From contig VJWN01000016.1 of the NCBI GenBank assembly GCA_007644065.1, positions 481,207 to 545,206 on the forward strand: a DNA stretch of 64,000 bases, written 5' to 3'. The position numbers and the translations under genes are program-made. Below, piece after piece: positions 23,898 through 36,660 of the stretch (position 1 is its first letter; every line of letters begins with the position of its first letter). The notes beneath the pieces are model-generated. The model was not told the DNA's origin. It did no database searches and was given only the letters and a program-made list of their open reading frames with translations. The stretch comes from Margaritispora aquatica (taxonomy: Eukaryota > Ascomycota > Leotiomycetes > Helotiales > Discinellaceae).

Positions 23898-25246
23898 TGG
23901 GGATTTTGGAGTGTTGGTGTAGGATATTTCGAGGATGATGATTGTATACATACAATCCAGCGATGTAAGATATATGGCAGCATTATACGTTAGTTTCAGC
24001 TGTTAGCGACTTAGAATAGCACAGCTTTCGATTACCAAAACCAAAAACCACCAAAAAATCACTACTGTAGCTTAAACTCGTCGATTTTCCCTCTTAAATA
24101 TCGAATTGATCAAACTCTCAACTTACCCAACATCTTGACGAAGTGAGGGTAGAGTATTCACATCAGTGCATCTAAAGTACCAACTAGATGCCTCTACATT
24201 ATCCACCGTGGCAAGTGATCAACCAACCAACCACCCATCCATCAAGCCAACTCGATATTTGCAATTGAGACACAAAACAACTTTTACCATGTACAAGCAC
24301 CCAAGCGTCTAAGAGCAGTAGGTTATATCAGGTCCTATAGCCAAACCTTATCCAGAGTCAACCATAATCAATCACCGAAGCTTTCGCTTATACCACATTC
24401 GTTTTGTACAAGTCTAAAAAACAAAATCTCTCATCCCAAGCAAAGAAAGGAGCGTGAATGTGATACGCCATTAGACGCAACTAGGACCATACCGGAAGAC
24501 CGACAACAACTTAGCATAAGTAATCTCGACAATTTATTTATCTACCCCACGACTATTTTATTATTCTCTAGAGATTTTCTTTTCTCACCTGGTTCAAACA
24601 CTTAAATTCTATCTAGTAAGCGAAACTAAGATAGTAATCTCACGGTATATCACATACCTACCTATTCACGCAAGGAGCCATCGTTTTACTACCTAGCGTT
24701 TGGAGAGGTTAAAAAAAAGTAAATCTGAATCAAGCCACCCTTGTAATTACCTATCCACTTTCGTTGACCCTGACTGCTCAACGCTCAGACGAGAAGACTA
24801 CCCACTAGCTCGCTCACTTGCTCCCTCACACAGGTATCAAATCAAAGTCAAGATCACAATAGATGCGAAATCCGAAAAAAAAAATCAACGCAGCCTCGAC
24901 ATACAGCACAACAGCAGAAAAGAATCGGAGATTGTGAAACTTTCGGCATTGTTGAAGGTGACATCTGGCTTGCTTTTGAATTGAGTTGACATTTCGACTC
25001 GTCCACAAGGCAAAAGCCGTGGGAGATGCTGGTGGTGAGTAAGTGAAGTTAATGCAAGATGCTAGATGTGCATGCAGGTAGAGATTTCAGAGCATTGATG
25101 CTAGTTCATATGTAAGTTAAAATATATATTGTAATTTAAAGTCTTGACTGCATATATACACCCATACACCCATACAACTATCTCCTTTATTCATCCTAGA
25201 TACAACCCCGGGCACCACTCGCCCGCCCAGTCACCGTAGCACTACC
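23898..25246. other. convergent intergenic region
   Basis: About 1.3 kb between the 3' ends of the sugar transporter and the acyl-CoA synthetase. No gene was found; the best frame (24700-24984) is lysine/serine-rich with no motif. Confidence 0.5.
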
Positions 25247-27608
25247 TCAACCACTCTTCGCCTCCCTACCACTCTCAGCAGCACTCCCATCAACCTTCAC
25301 GCCTTCCAACAACTCCACCCCCAGCGCCCTCAATTTAAACTTCTGGATCTTCCCACTTGCCGTCTTCGGATACTCCTTAATCCAAAAGACATATTTCGGC
25401 ACCAGATGATGGCTCAACCGCTCTTTAACCCACCCCCGCACCGTTTCTTTCGTTAACATGTGGCCTTCCTTTCCGTCATCCTCTCCACCACCAGACCCAA
25501 CCAATGAATCCACACTCAACTCACCCGCCCCAGAATCATCGACTCCAACTCGCACATTACCATGTGGGACGACGAAAGCAGCAACAACTTCGCCTAGTCG
25601 CTCGTCCGGAAGTCCAACGACAGAGACATCGCTTATTTGGTCCATGCTCAGCAGAGCATTTTCGACTTCGAGCGGGTGCTGTAAATATATCATATTAGCA
25701 TGGCTCGTCTTAATTTCCTCTATCATCGGAAGTCTTTTCTTGCTTCTCCTCTGCTTGAGCTGGAACATGAAATTGGCGGGAAAGTCAAGGCACGGGAAGA
25801 ACTCACAATATTCTCACCACCCCTAATAATCAAATCTTTAATCCTCCCGGTAATCTTCACATACCCCAACTCATCCATCTCCGCCTCATCCCCAGTATGC
25901 ATCCAGACCTTGCCACCATCTGTCTCATCCACGACCCTCACCTCTTCCGTGCGCACCTTGTCACCCCAATACCCCTTCATAACGTTATAGCCCGCAACCA
26001 CCAGCTCGCCCCTCTCGCCTATGGGTAGGATCTTGGAGCGATCATGTGTGTCCACAACTTTGGCCTCGACGTGTGGGAGCAGTCTACCTACGGAGTCGAT
26101 ACGCTTCTCGATCGGGTCGTCGGGAGTGGTCATGCAGCTCACAGGAGAGGTTTCAGTCATGCCATAGCATATTGTTAGACCTGTCAGGTTGAGCGTTTTG
26201 TGTAGCTTTGACATTAGCTGAGATGGGACACTACTACCAGCTGCTATCCCGGTTCTTAGATTCTCGAATCCCTTGTACTCGACTGTTTTGTCAGCGAGTA
26301 GCTCGAGTTCGGCTATGAACATTGTTGCGACGCCATAGAGGGCAGTGGCTTTGTTTTCTTGGATTGCCAGCATTGTTGCAAGTGGCGAGAAAGCTTCTGA
26401 GCCAAAAAGGATAGCTGAGCCATGTGTTGCGGTTGCCATGTAGCCTAAAATACAGCCGAAACAATGGAAGAGTGGTGGTGGACAGCAAACAATATCTGTT
26501 GGGGTGAGTCCCATTCTCGACCCGATGAAGTAGCCATTGTTCAAAATGCCAGTATGCGTCAAGCAAGCAGCTTTAGGCGTACTTGTAGTGCCGGATGTGA
26601 ACTGGATATTGATGATATCATCCACTCTTAAGGGGACATCTGGTACAATTTCTTGTCCTCTTCGAGAAGCCGAGTCTTGGAGAAGAGTATTGAAGGGTGT
26701 GGTGGTGGTAAACGAAGATGGATCAATTCTAGAAGAGGAGTTGTCCACAAGAATGATGTTCTTCAAGCTGGGAACGCTGGCTCTCTCAATTTTGCCTGCT
26801 TCTAAATCAGGTACAATTTGCTTTAGTAACGATATGTTCTCTCTAGGAGGTTTGTAGGGTAAATTCGTCTCGGTCCCAATAACCAAATGTGCAGCCTCTA
26901 AATGCGACAAAGCTGAGATAACTTGTGTTGCATTGAACGCTGGGTTCAACGGTACCTGTGTCAGTCAGCCAAGGTATCCCACGATCTATTCCTCCACATA
27001 TCCTATCCTCTCCCCCAACCCGTTCTCTCTCCCTCTCCACACATAAAATAAAATCACATCAACCTACCAAAATTGCGCCCAACTTCCAGACCGCATAAGT
27101 AAGCACCGCAAACTCCCAATTATTCCCCAAGCTGACCGCGACGCGATCGGCCGTCCTGACACCCCTCTCCCTCAAGCCCAAGGCAAGGACATTGCTCCGC
27201 TCGTCCAGCTCCCGGTACGAGAGGCGAGTATTGTTCTGCGCGCGCGCAATGACGGCGATGCGGTCGCCGTGTGCGGAGACGATCGAGGCGAAGTGTTGTG
27301 GGATTGTGTGGGGGAGGAGTGCTGGCTAGAGGGAGGAAACGTCAGCTAGTGTTTTGGCATGAATAGACGGAGAGGAGTGGAGGGGTAGATACCTCAGTTG
27401 GTCCAACAGCATGAGAACGAGTCAACAATCCCCTCATTCTCACTTCATTCCCTCCCCATATCCCCACACCTCTCAATCTCGCAGCTCCAAACAGCTGTCG
27501 ACCTCGCAGACCCAACCCCTCACTCCCTGCTAACAATGGTCCTGAGCCCGCAAACCTCAGTCTCAGTCCGCCCAAACCCATCCGAGTCGCAGCAGTGCAC
27601 ATCATCAT
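25247..27608 (-). CDS. AMP-dependent acyl-CoA synthetase, ACSF2-like, probably mitochondrial
   Basis: Activates a fatty or other carboxylic acid to acyl-AMP and then acyl-CoA. Four exons (27393-27608, 27068-27325, 25807-26955, 25247-25678), all phase 0, give 684 aa. The first 60 residues are Arg/Gly/Leu-rich with no acidic residues until late, like a mitochondrial targeting peptide. ANL-superfamily motifs seen: FTSGTTSTPKAACLTH (P-loop A3, about 277-292), YGMTETSPVS (A5), HTGDEAEMDELGYVKITGR (A7-A8), RIKDLIIRGGENI then PLEVENALL, and the C-terminal YPKTASGKIQKFKLR with the catalytic Lys. The third intron (25679-25806, 128 nt) falls between ENI and HPLEVE, where other members are continuous. 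The chain-length preference is unknown; the ACSF2/medium-chain group fits best. Three tandem ATGs (27608, 27605, 27602) could start it. Confidence 0.93.
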
Positions 27609-29038
27609 GTATAGCTCTTCGCTCTTGTGCTCGTTTTCGTGGTCGTCATTAACTCAATCATGTCCCAATCCACCCAACCATTCCATTACCGAAGAGATGG
27701 CAGAACCCAGCAGTGAACAATTTCATATCAAGACGAAGCAAGAGACATTGGCATTAGCATTGTACTTTACATCTCTGTCCTGGACGTAAAGGTAAAAGTA
27801 AAGGTACCGAGCTAAGGTACCGACGTAGCTCGAGGAATGGTGTTGATACGTCCTCGGCCCAGCCAGCCAGCCAGCCAGCCAGCTCCTAGCCCCAAGCCAA
27901 GAATGCGGGGGAAGGGTGGTTGAAAGGAACGGATGAAGAGCCCTGGCCTGGATAGCGGTAAACCCAAAAGCTGGGGGACGGGAAACGTTCCGCGCTACAA
28001 CCCTAGAAATAAGCGAGATCTGCCCCTGAATAGAATATCAGGCCGGACAGACAGATTGGATGATTGCATTGACCTCCATTACGTTTGGCTCTCCATACCT
28101 TAGGTAGTAGGTAATTCCTCCCTTCGCTGCACTGAAGATTAAGCTTGTCTACAAATGAGTGGAAGTAGAATAGAATACTCAAGGAAACTTTGGCATAGCA
28201 AAGAATGAATATGAATGATATTCGTGATTGACAAGTATTTAGCATCACAATATTACAATATTACTACATCACAACCACACCATCGACATCGACCACGTTA
28301 GAAAACACGCTCTTTTATATCGTCATATATTACCACACCGACTCCTTCACCTACTCACACAGGTTTGCCACTAAGTATTCTCACAACGCATCTATTGTCT
28401 CGGATCTCTCCGTTTCATTCGATCATACCCAGCCACACGAGCAAGATCCAAGAAATGAACTGCATCATCACCACTCTTATCGATCCATTGTCTGATCTAC
28501 TGATCTTGCACAAATCCAACCACCCAACCAGCTCAATCAATACACACAAGAATTCAGCCCTTGAAAAACTCGTGTCTTTGTGCCTCACATCCACCCTCAA
28601 AGTCTACCTCTCATCTCAAATTCCCATCCATGCACCTCTTTGCTATCATCCTCACCACTCATTTCCTCTCTACTGCACTGCTTCCCCATTTCTTCGATTG
28701 TACAAATACCCCAACACAAACGAAAAGCTCAAAAATGCCAGCCCAAGTCTATTTTGATATCCCTTTCATACCCATCTGCCTGCACCTTTATCCTGCTTGC
28801 CTTCCAAACAGGTAGAAAGGCGATGACTGTATGGTTTTCGCGTCTGAACTTTTGGCGACTCACTCGCTTGCTCGCACGCTCATATGTACCGGAAACGCTG
28901 ATGAATGCAACAAAAATAAAGAAAAAACCCGGTATTAATCAATCCAGAGAGGAAAGAACACAAGACCCAACAGAACCCCTCGCGATGCATGTTCGTACCG
29001 TAATTGTATGCCACAGAATTCGGAATCATATTGGATGT
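27609..29038. other. intergenic region with CCAG repeat
   Basis: About 1.4 kb holding the promoter of the acyl-CoA synthetase and the 3' flank of OCH1. A short tetranucleotide run, CCAG repeated about seven times, occurs near 27857-27883. GGTACC-centred motifs occur at 27802-27822. The plus-strand frames at 28365-29104 are Ser/Pro/His-rich and C/T-skewed, with no motif, and I do not call a gene. Confidence 0.45.
27857..27883. repeat. short (CCAG)n tetranucleotide run
   Basis: About six to seven uninterrupted CCAG/CAGC units within an otherwise unique intergenic stretch. Borders are approximate. Confidence 0.8.
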
Positions 29039-30215
29039 TTAGCCCTCGTTGACTACACCAATGTGTCGTTCGTTTTCGGGCTTCCATGTACCTGGAATTG
29101 TTAGCTACACCTCGCACATTTAGACAGCTCGACATACCTTCAAACTCATGCTTCACAAACGCCATAGGATCATCGTAGTCCTTTGCACCCATCTGTTGGA
29201 CGCCTGGACTGAACGATGTAATTGGCAAAACAGCAATATCTCCAACCTTCTTCGCTGCCTCCATGCCCGTGAAGTCCTTCCACGTAATATTGGCCTTGCC
29301 AGTTGTAAAGTCAAAGTACTTTGGATTATTCATATAATCGAATATCGTGTCCGTCCACACAGCTGGGCCCGTGAACTCAATGACATTCTTATCCTTGAAG
29401 CTCTTCAGCACACCCGCCTTCTTCTTCTTAAGCGTCTCCAATGTGATGTTGGCCACAATATCCCTCAGCACAGGGTGTCCAGGCTTCGACTGTATCGTCC
29501 ACTGGCAGAATTGTATGCGTCTCGAGTACCACTGCGCCCAATCCTCACGATCTGGATCTGCCTCAATGCCAATCACCAAGCCAATTGCCTCTCTCGGCAC
29601 AGACGCTGGTAACCATTCCGTCGTACTCTTAAGAGCATGGGTATCGATATCCGAATAAATCCCTCCTCTGGCCAGCAGAATAAGGTAGCGGAAGAAATCA
29701 GCCTTCAAGACCGGCAATGGCAACGAGCTATACGCCTCCAGTACCTCTGGAATGGAGGCGTACAGATGCCTCAACAAATGCACCGCCACCTGATCCGTGA
29801 TAACCTCATGTATAAATCCCGGATGCTTCTCCGACCAACTCGCCTCGGCCGGTCTGAAGTTTTCGCCAAAATCTCCTGACGCCGGCGTGTACTTCCACGT
29901 CTGCCAGATATACGCCGGGAACTTGCTTTCGACGTCGTAGGGGAACTGGTAGGCTAGCTTGTCCTTCAACGGCGCCCTCGACATGTCTGCGAGTAATTGC
30001 TGGCCACCACTCGACTTCCTCTTGTCGCCCAACGGCACCTTGCCTGTACTCGACGAGGCCACATTGCCCGTCTGCTTTGCCGCATTCGTGTCCGCGGCGC
30101 CTGCGGTCTGTGGAGGGAGGTGATCGTACGGCGCGGGCGTGTGGGATCGCGTCACTAGGTAGAGCATGGTCACCACGCAGCAGGCCAAGATGAGGGCCCG
30201 TTTGAAGGTTAACAT
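29039..30215 (-). CDS. och1: initiation-specific alpha-1,6-mannosyltransferase OCH1 (GT32)
   Basis: Golgi type II membrane enzyme that adds the first alpha-1,6-mannose of the outer chain to N-glycans of cell-wall and secreted proteins, using GDP-mannose. Two exons (29138-30215 and 29039-29091), separated by a 46 nt intron, encode 376 aa. Seen: cytosolic MLTFKR, one TM (about 6-22), a Ser/Gly/Lys stem, then the GT32 core with FPAYIWQTWKYTP (about 99-111), KADFFRYLILLARGGIYSDI and the DxD-type metal site DID (189-191), QFCQWTIQSKPGHPVL, and GPAVWTDTIFDYMN. The spliced tail reads GTWKPENERHIGVV, the normal OCH1 ending, which supports the small last exon. Without splicing the frame would run into a non-homologous tail. 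Confidence 0.95.
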
Positions 30216-31809
30216 GGTTGAGAGGGATGTTGGTTGCTGCTGATGGTTTGATTAGAGCAATTGGATAGCTCTCTTGGCCTAGATGGATCTGCCAGTTCGA
30301 GGGATGGAGGGTGAGAACTGATAAATGCTGAAAAAGATGTCGTGTAGTCGAGAATGTTGGGGAAAAAAAGTTGTCCCTAGGAGAAAGCAAGGTGGAGGTC
30401 TTGGAAGGACTTGGGAATCCAGATTGCCAAGGAAAGGCTGTTCAAACGCGACGTTTCAGGATTCTCGGGACGATCGCGGCTTTGTCCCTGGGTGGACTGC
30501 CGATTTGAACGACGACGTCACGTCAGTGTGAGGGACAGTCGGAGATTGATAGAGACAAGAGTTAGAAGATGTGCACTTCAAATTGCTGAATGTGTGAACC
30601 CCAAGTCGCAAATTGAGTTGGGTACGAGATACCCAATATCAATTCGTCGATCTCCGTCTCAAAGTTAGTCCAGCGAGCTCACTCCTCCCTGCAGTTCAGC
30701 GTTCGTTTGGCGTTCTGCAGCTGAAGCTCTTCTATATTAAGAACACTGCAGTGGTCGTGTCTTGGAGATTGATTGCTGGTTGGATGATGGAGAAACTTTA
30801 CTTATAAGCCGCCACCAGTGACAGATATATGGCCAGTTTTCCCAAACAAACAGAAGGATGAGAGGAAAATGAAAAATATGTTATTGGAAGGACAAAGTAC
30901 TTGGTATATTAGATCTCTATCTGTCTTCCACCCCACCGGAGCCGGATAATCGATGTACTTGTTCTGCAACGTACATCGGACGCGTAACCCTATCAGTCTT
31001 GCTAGCTGACTACCTTAGACAAGACACTACCACCTCACGAGAATTCATCCTCACCAATGATTACAGCACGAACATTTACTAGGGTCCATCATTTAGTTTT
31101 TATCTGACACTAAATGCTGGCCATGATTATCTTAAACAAGCTTTGTGTACACACTGAGACCGAGCTATACTCTATAAGCACTAGCAGTCCATCTCACACA
31201 CAAAATTCACACATCACTTTGTTTGATTATTGTCATTGTTTCACAATTTCACGAGCATAGTACACTTCAAGATATGAAACACGTAACACATCAATTGTAG
31301 TCTAGATAGACACTCAACAAGCCAAGCCACCACAAATAACTCCATAAAGATAAACTCGTTCCTCAGAATTTTTACCCATAAACAAAGCCAGCCCATCCCA
31401 TCCCAGTTAAGCCTTCATTCAAAACAGTGTGCATTCCATAACTCTCCAATAAACGAGCATGTCCTAATCCTAAACGTGCTTTGCCCCTCTCAATCCTTAT
31501 GGACTCCTCGCATTCATGTCCATCGACTGGCCTCCAGAACACTAGTAAGATCCAGGTCAGCAAATCTGTATGTAAATGCAGTCGCAGCATCCAGAATAGG
31601 TAAGTCAGCGACTTTGCACACGAGTTGTTATAATCTGTCATCCTCAGATCATGGAAGATATCCTGGAATGGAACCCGGAAGTGAAGTTTTGGAGAGGCAC
31701 CACTCTGGCTCCTGCCAGTAAACACACAATCCAAGCTCTCGGGAGTGCAAGCCAAAGTCCATGAGTCGTTATCAAAACAATGCGCTGAAGTGAAAGAAAA
31801 GACATCATT
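30216..31809. other. intergenic region
   Basis: Upstream flank of OCH1 and following DNA. The minus-strand frame at 29806-30390 is the OCH1 shadow and 5' leader. No gene is supported between 30.2 and 31.8 kb. Confidence 0.45.
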
Positions 31810-32599
31810 TCAAGTCCGTTTGGTGAGCTCTAAACACCGGGGAGAGTTCAAGTTGTCTTCCAGAAGGTTGGTAGCAGTGGAGTACAAAACTCTGGAAATC
31901 CATGGATTTGAAAAATTTAACGGATGGCTCGCACCAAGCACCTTGGTAGATAGCTCTGCTTGACCTGGACTTGCCTTGTATTTGTGAGCTCTTTGTGATG
32001 CTCGAGAAGACTCGCTGAAGTACAATCTTGAATTATTGACGATGAGCTGATGCTCCATGTCCAGTAGTATTGCGAATAGATTTCTGTCGAAAGGGATGAT
32101 CCATGGATTCCAGGCGGCTGATATCCAGGTATTCCTTGGTCCATTGATGTCCTTTGGCTGTCCAAATTCCCGGCTGGAATGCTGCACCTGCATGAAGAAT
32201 GGAACGTACCTTGATCGTTATCCGTAGGCCAAAACATAATCCCGTAGAAAACCCAGAATCAAAAGAAATGAGTGGTGTGAATCAGGTAAAACTTCTTTCC
32301 CATAACGCCTTGGCTGTGCGGAGTATATACAAACTCCTCATTCCCGCTGCCTGGCCTGATCCATACTTATGCTCTCTTTCGCAGCATACCAACCAGGAGA
32401 CAGAGCAATTTTCCAGATGGAAACCAACGGTAGATCCAGGCAGCAGGCTTTGAGGGTATTGGAACAGGTCAAAAACAACAAACAGCTCGTGAAGCGCCTG
32501 AACGGCCTGTACAAATGCAACCACTAGTGCAGTAGACAGTATAATCCATATAAAAACACTCCGTCTCTCATGATCCTGGGTCGTAAAGGCATAAAGCAT
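31810..32599 (-). other. possible membrane-protein gene, structure unresolved
   Basis: Two minus-strand stretches look coding. The first (32599 down to about 32400) has a strong hydrophobic helix (SVFIWIILSTALVVAFVQAV) followed by a second short hydrophobic region. The second (about 32190-31990) reads RNTWISAAWNPWIIPFDRN then a Leu/Ile-rich stretch. They are in different frames, and I could not place splice sites that join both with confidence. It may be a multi-exon membrane protein or a decayed one. No family is recognised. Confidence 0.3.
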
Positions 32600-32933
32600 C
32601 CACGCTACATTGTGTGGCCAATCAGTTCCATGTGGGAATCGTCGTCATTAAAGTGATAAGTGTTCCAAATCAAACAAAGGCATCGTGGTTACGATGAAAT
32701 CCGGAGCGGGCGTTTTTTTTTCAATCCTGGATGAATGGCAGTCTTGATACTTCAGCGTTAAGCCTGCTCACGGAACGTGAGCTGCCCACCTGACAATGGT
32801 CGGGTTCCATGAATATGAATCCGGAGGATATGGTCCACAGATCAAGTGATTCGGAAGAAGAAAATGAAATGAGCCAAACAATGGAGACCAATAAACGATT
32901 TCTTGGAACATGCAGAAGAATCCATGGAAATCC

Positions 32934-34131
32934 TCAACGACGACCGCTCCTATGCGACGAATGTCTGTCTCGCGGCTCGGGCTCTCTCTGCTCACGTCTT
33001 GACGAGCTGTTTGGAACAACTGCCGTATTTGATTGAGGACCTTGACCCTGAGAATACGATCCACTGTCCGGGTAGCTGGGCCGGCTGTCATACGAATCCT
33101 GAGGAGCATACATGTTTTCTGTTTGCGGCGCAGCTAAAAAGTTAGAGAGTTCTCTTTTCTCGATGGGGGTAGATTGGGAATTTCGTTTCGTAACTGTACG
33201 CACCACGACCAAAGTAAGGGTCCAGAGGTTGTTGCGATGGATATGTTTGACTTGTTGTCACTGGAGGTCCAGACTGGGCAGGGTAATAATTGCTCCTATC
33301 AGGCTGCTGATATGAAGATGCTCCAGAATATTGAACATTGTTCACATTGGTCCTGGGAACATTGATGCCAGGCTGGCTGATGGGTACTCCACGCGCTCGC
33401 GATTGATCAGCAACTCCTAAATCTGCACCAGCAACATAGTAGTTGTCAGAAGCAACAGCATATCCCGGCTGGGTGTATCCTGGACCAGAAGGCTGGCCAT
33501 AGCCCTGCTGTGATTGCTGCTGAGCATATGGACCATCATTGTATACTACCTGAGGTCCTAGTGGAGCAGGGGCATATCCTGTGGCACCTCCTGCTGCTTG
33601 GGGTTCTGTTGGGCCGTAGTATTGACGAGATTGATGTGTGGTGGAATCACGATACCCCACTATAGGTCTGTTAGATCGAACCACGCCGTCCGAATCTCGT
33701 AAAGGTATACCATTTGACGGCTGTCCTCGTGTTACGGTCGCTCGCCGTTCACTCTCCCACCTTTCGGAATCTGCCTTCAAATCATCTATCATGGCCTGTT
33801 ATAAGGTACCGTCAGTGAAGCTCTCAAGCAGACAAAAGTCGCAGGTGTAGTATTACGCTCGTAAGATTCCGATATGCAGTGATGAAATAGCCTGGTCGTT
33901 GTGTTCTGGTTAGGGGATCCTGTTATGAACGTTAGTCTGGCTTTCAGGAACTCTATCATGACGACAACTTACCTCGTAGTTGCCAGGCCGTACGAGAGCA
34001 TCATTCCCAAGGTAACGGCAGATATCAGCCGTGATGACTTCCCTATCGATGCCATCCCTGGGAACAAAATACTCATTCGTACGGGCCGCTGCTGCTGCGC
34101 GTCTATCGCGTTCTCTATCTCTACCAGACAT
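32934..34131 (-). CDS. RfeG-like fungal protein (annotated in Aspergillus as a transcription factor)
   Basis: Four exons (33973-34131, 33857-33919, 33204-33795, 32934-33133) join in phase to 337 aa. The conserved head is EYFVPRDGIDREVITADICR, then YLGNDALVRPGNYE and QPGYFITAYRNLTSAMIDDL, with Lys/Glu-rich helix. This matches my memory of proteins named RfeG in Aspergillus; the DNA-binding role there is by annotation, and I see no classical DNA-binding domain. The rest is disordered: Gln/Tyr/Pro/Gly-rich repeats (QQQSQQGYGQPSGPGYTQPG) resembling prion-like or activation segments, and a basic C-terminus (RRE, RDRHSSHRSGRR). The third intron has a GTGCGT donor; reading through it would end the protein early at 33142. 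The start at 34131 (MSGRDRERDRR) is the only ATG before the conserved head. Confidence 0.85.
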
Positions 34132-36660
34132 GACTGATGAATTCGATGGAAAAGTTGGTAAGGAAGAAAGAAAGCAAGTTCCAGGAAGGAGAAGGATGGA
34201 TGCAAGTCACGCAAACCACGTAAACCTAATGGAGCAATGCGGTAGTACAAGCAGAACTTGAAAGATTGGATCTGACGGATGGGATGGAAAGAAAAGCCAG
34301 GCAGATATCCAAGAAGGCAAGGTTAAACCAATGCGGCGGGGATGGAGGGGAGCCTCGACAACAAATAGTCCAGCTGGGAATAGCACACAGAGGCAGCGAG
34401 AGGCGCTGAGGGAGTCCTGTCCAATTATCCGGTAGATGGCGAGGCCAGAGGAAAAGGGCAGAAATGCGACTGGCAGCTGAGCTGGCAGGGTGTAAGCTCT
34501 GTGCTGGCCTTGTTGTGGAAGTATAAGGGTGAAGGGTGGTGAGGTGAGGTTGAAGAGGAGTGACTGGTAAAGATTGGTGAGGAGTTGTAGAGTCGCGAAT
34601 GACAGTCAGTGCTGTTCAGCTAGCGGAACGCTGCTTTTACAATCTTTGAATGACGATACGCGTGATGCCGCTTTGATGAAGGTAGGTATGGGTATGGATG
34701 GATGTACAGCAAGCAGTACAGTACTTGGGACAGAAAGAAGCTGGCCTTGCCTCGGGGAAATTTTCTGGCAGTTTGTCTGAAGTTGTGGAATGCGAGGACG
34801 CGATGCAGAACAAATTGTTGGATGTCTGGTGGCTTGATATCGTGGGGGGATACCTACTTTAAAGATATCCAGTAAATTGTGCTTTGTGCCTTGTGCTTGT
34901 GCTTCGCAATTAAATGATGGTATGGACCAGGTCGAGGCTTTGAGAGCAGAAATGATCAAATATCAATGGCAAAGGAGAAGGGGATCCTTGGTGAGCAATC
35001 ATATGGAGACTCTGAGGAACGTTTGTTTGATATGAAATTTTCCCTCATGAGAGAGCCTTATAGAAACAAGTTTGAAAGAGACACAGGCAATCCTTGGATA
35101 CATACGATCGATACCTAAGGAGAGAGAGCTTGGGATAGAATATTGTTCCACCGATTCCCCATTCCCTATTTGCCCTTCCAACTTCCATAACCAGTATTAT
35201 ATTTGCATCACATCACCAGCTCTCACTTTGGATCAATTCGTACAATAGTCATCATGATCATGGTCATCAGTGGTACCTATGCAGTACACACTACCTTCTG
35301 CAATGTGGACCCCCAAATTTGCATGTAAAACCCATCATGGTCTGCAAACCCCGTCTGACCGCCACTGCCATAGACATAGACGCATCTTTTCCGCGCTTTC
35401 TACTGCCCACAATATTCCACTGTCACCCACTGTGACCTCTGAAAGTCACCCTCTTTCCATCACATTCAGGCTCATGATAATCCCAGAAGTCCTCCTCTTT
35501 ACCCACTTACTGGTAAGTCAGGGTGAGATCGGCTCGTTGACTACCGGCTTGTTCCTTGCATTTTCGATCTTACCTTCCACCCACTCCTATATGAAAGACA
35601 TCCCAAATTGTAACGAAAAGTGTAGGGTTCCAAGTTTCGTTCGAAGCGCTCATTCTTTGCTGCAAAGAACGAAGAAGCGAGAGCGCAAAGCAGCCAGCGA
35701 AATCGATGTGGCGCGCGCCGAAAAATTGGGCAGACATGCATCTCGGCCCAACTGAGAGGATGGGTACTAGCATCAGAGCCCAACCAAGAGACGACTCACG
35801 TTCGACCACCTCTTGAAAGCCGCTCGAAGACCACTCGATCAAAGTCCTTGATTTGCTGCTTTATACGTTTTATGGGCACATGTCATCAACACAATTCTTT
35901 GGTCTTCATGATATATCAACACTGAGGTTGTATGCGGCTACAATAAAAGGTCGCTTCATATCGGTGCCATATCTGTGCCATATCAATTTCTGCTGCGTCA
36001 CCCCATCGAAGCAATTTAGAGCGTGATGTTTCGATAGTATGTGTGATTCTCGTGGTTCGCCACAGAACCATATCATGAGAGTTGGAAACTGAAAAACGAA
36101 ACCATTACTTTTCACGAAGAAAATCATCATCGCTCGCATATTGGGTCATCTAACTATATCGCCATGAGGTAGAGCCAAGGAAGATCATTGATCTTCTGGG
36201 ACGGGGTCCTCATCTGATCAACAGCTTGTTTCCTGGATCTTTGTGGCATTGGGAGCTCTGGCACCAGTTGATGCTTCATGAATGGCATGAACGCAGCTTC
36301 CCCGAAGAGCGGATCCATGACTTGCAGATGCGGACCCACTGTTCACTTTTCGTGATGTATTCACCTTGCGATTTGACAATTAATAGTCTTGACAGGTGTA
36401 CCCTACTCATCCCATCAGAGTCCTGTTTCTATGTTATAAGGTTTGTGATCTCCTCTAGCAAGTTGCAAAAGCGAAGGTCTTAGAGCTCTACCATCATTGA
36501 CATATCAAAGAATTCACCGTAGTCCAGTTCTCAGCTCATGATCCGGGTCTGTCCCGAGAGCTGCAGCTTCAATATCGAGACGCATCTTGTGGCACGTTGC
36601 TGAAGGTACATGCATTGAGTCGGTGAGGTTTGAGATATCGAGACTTTGGCAACCCTCCTA
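34132..36660. other. long gene-free interval
   Basis: About 2.5 kb: the upstream leader and promoter of the RfeG-like gene and the 3' flank of DNA polymerase eta. Frames up to 161 codons (35270-35755, plus) show no domain and no codon pattern unlike chance. Nothing else is supported. Confidence 0.5.

Noticed and set aside
35270..35755. 161-codon plus-strand frame
   Set aside because: No domain, and the opposite strand has equally long frames; no coding signal.
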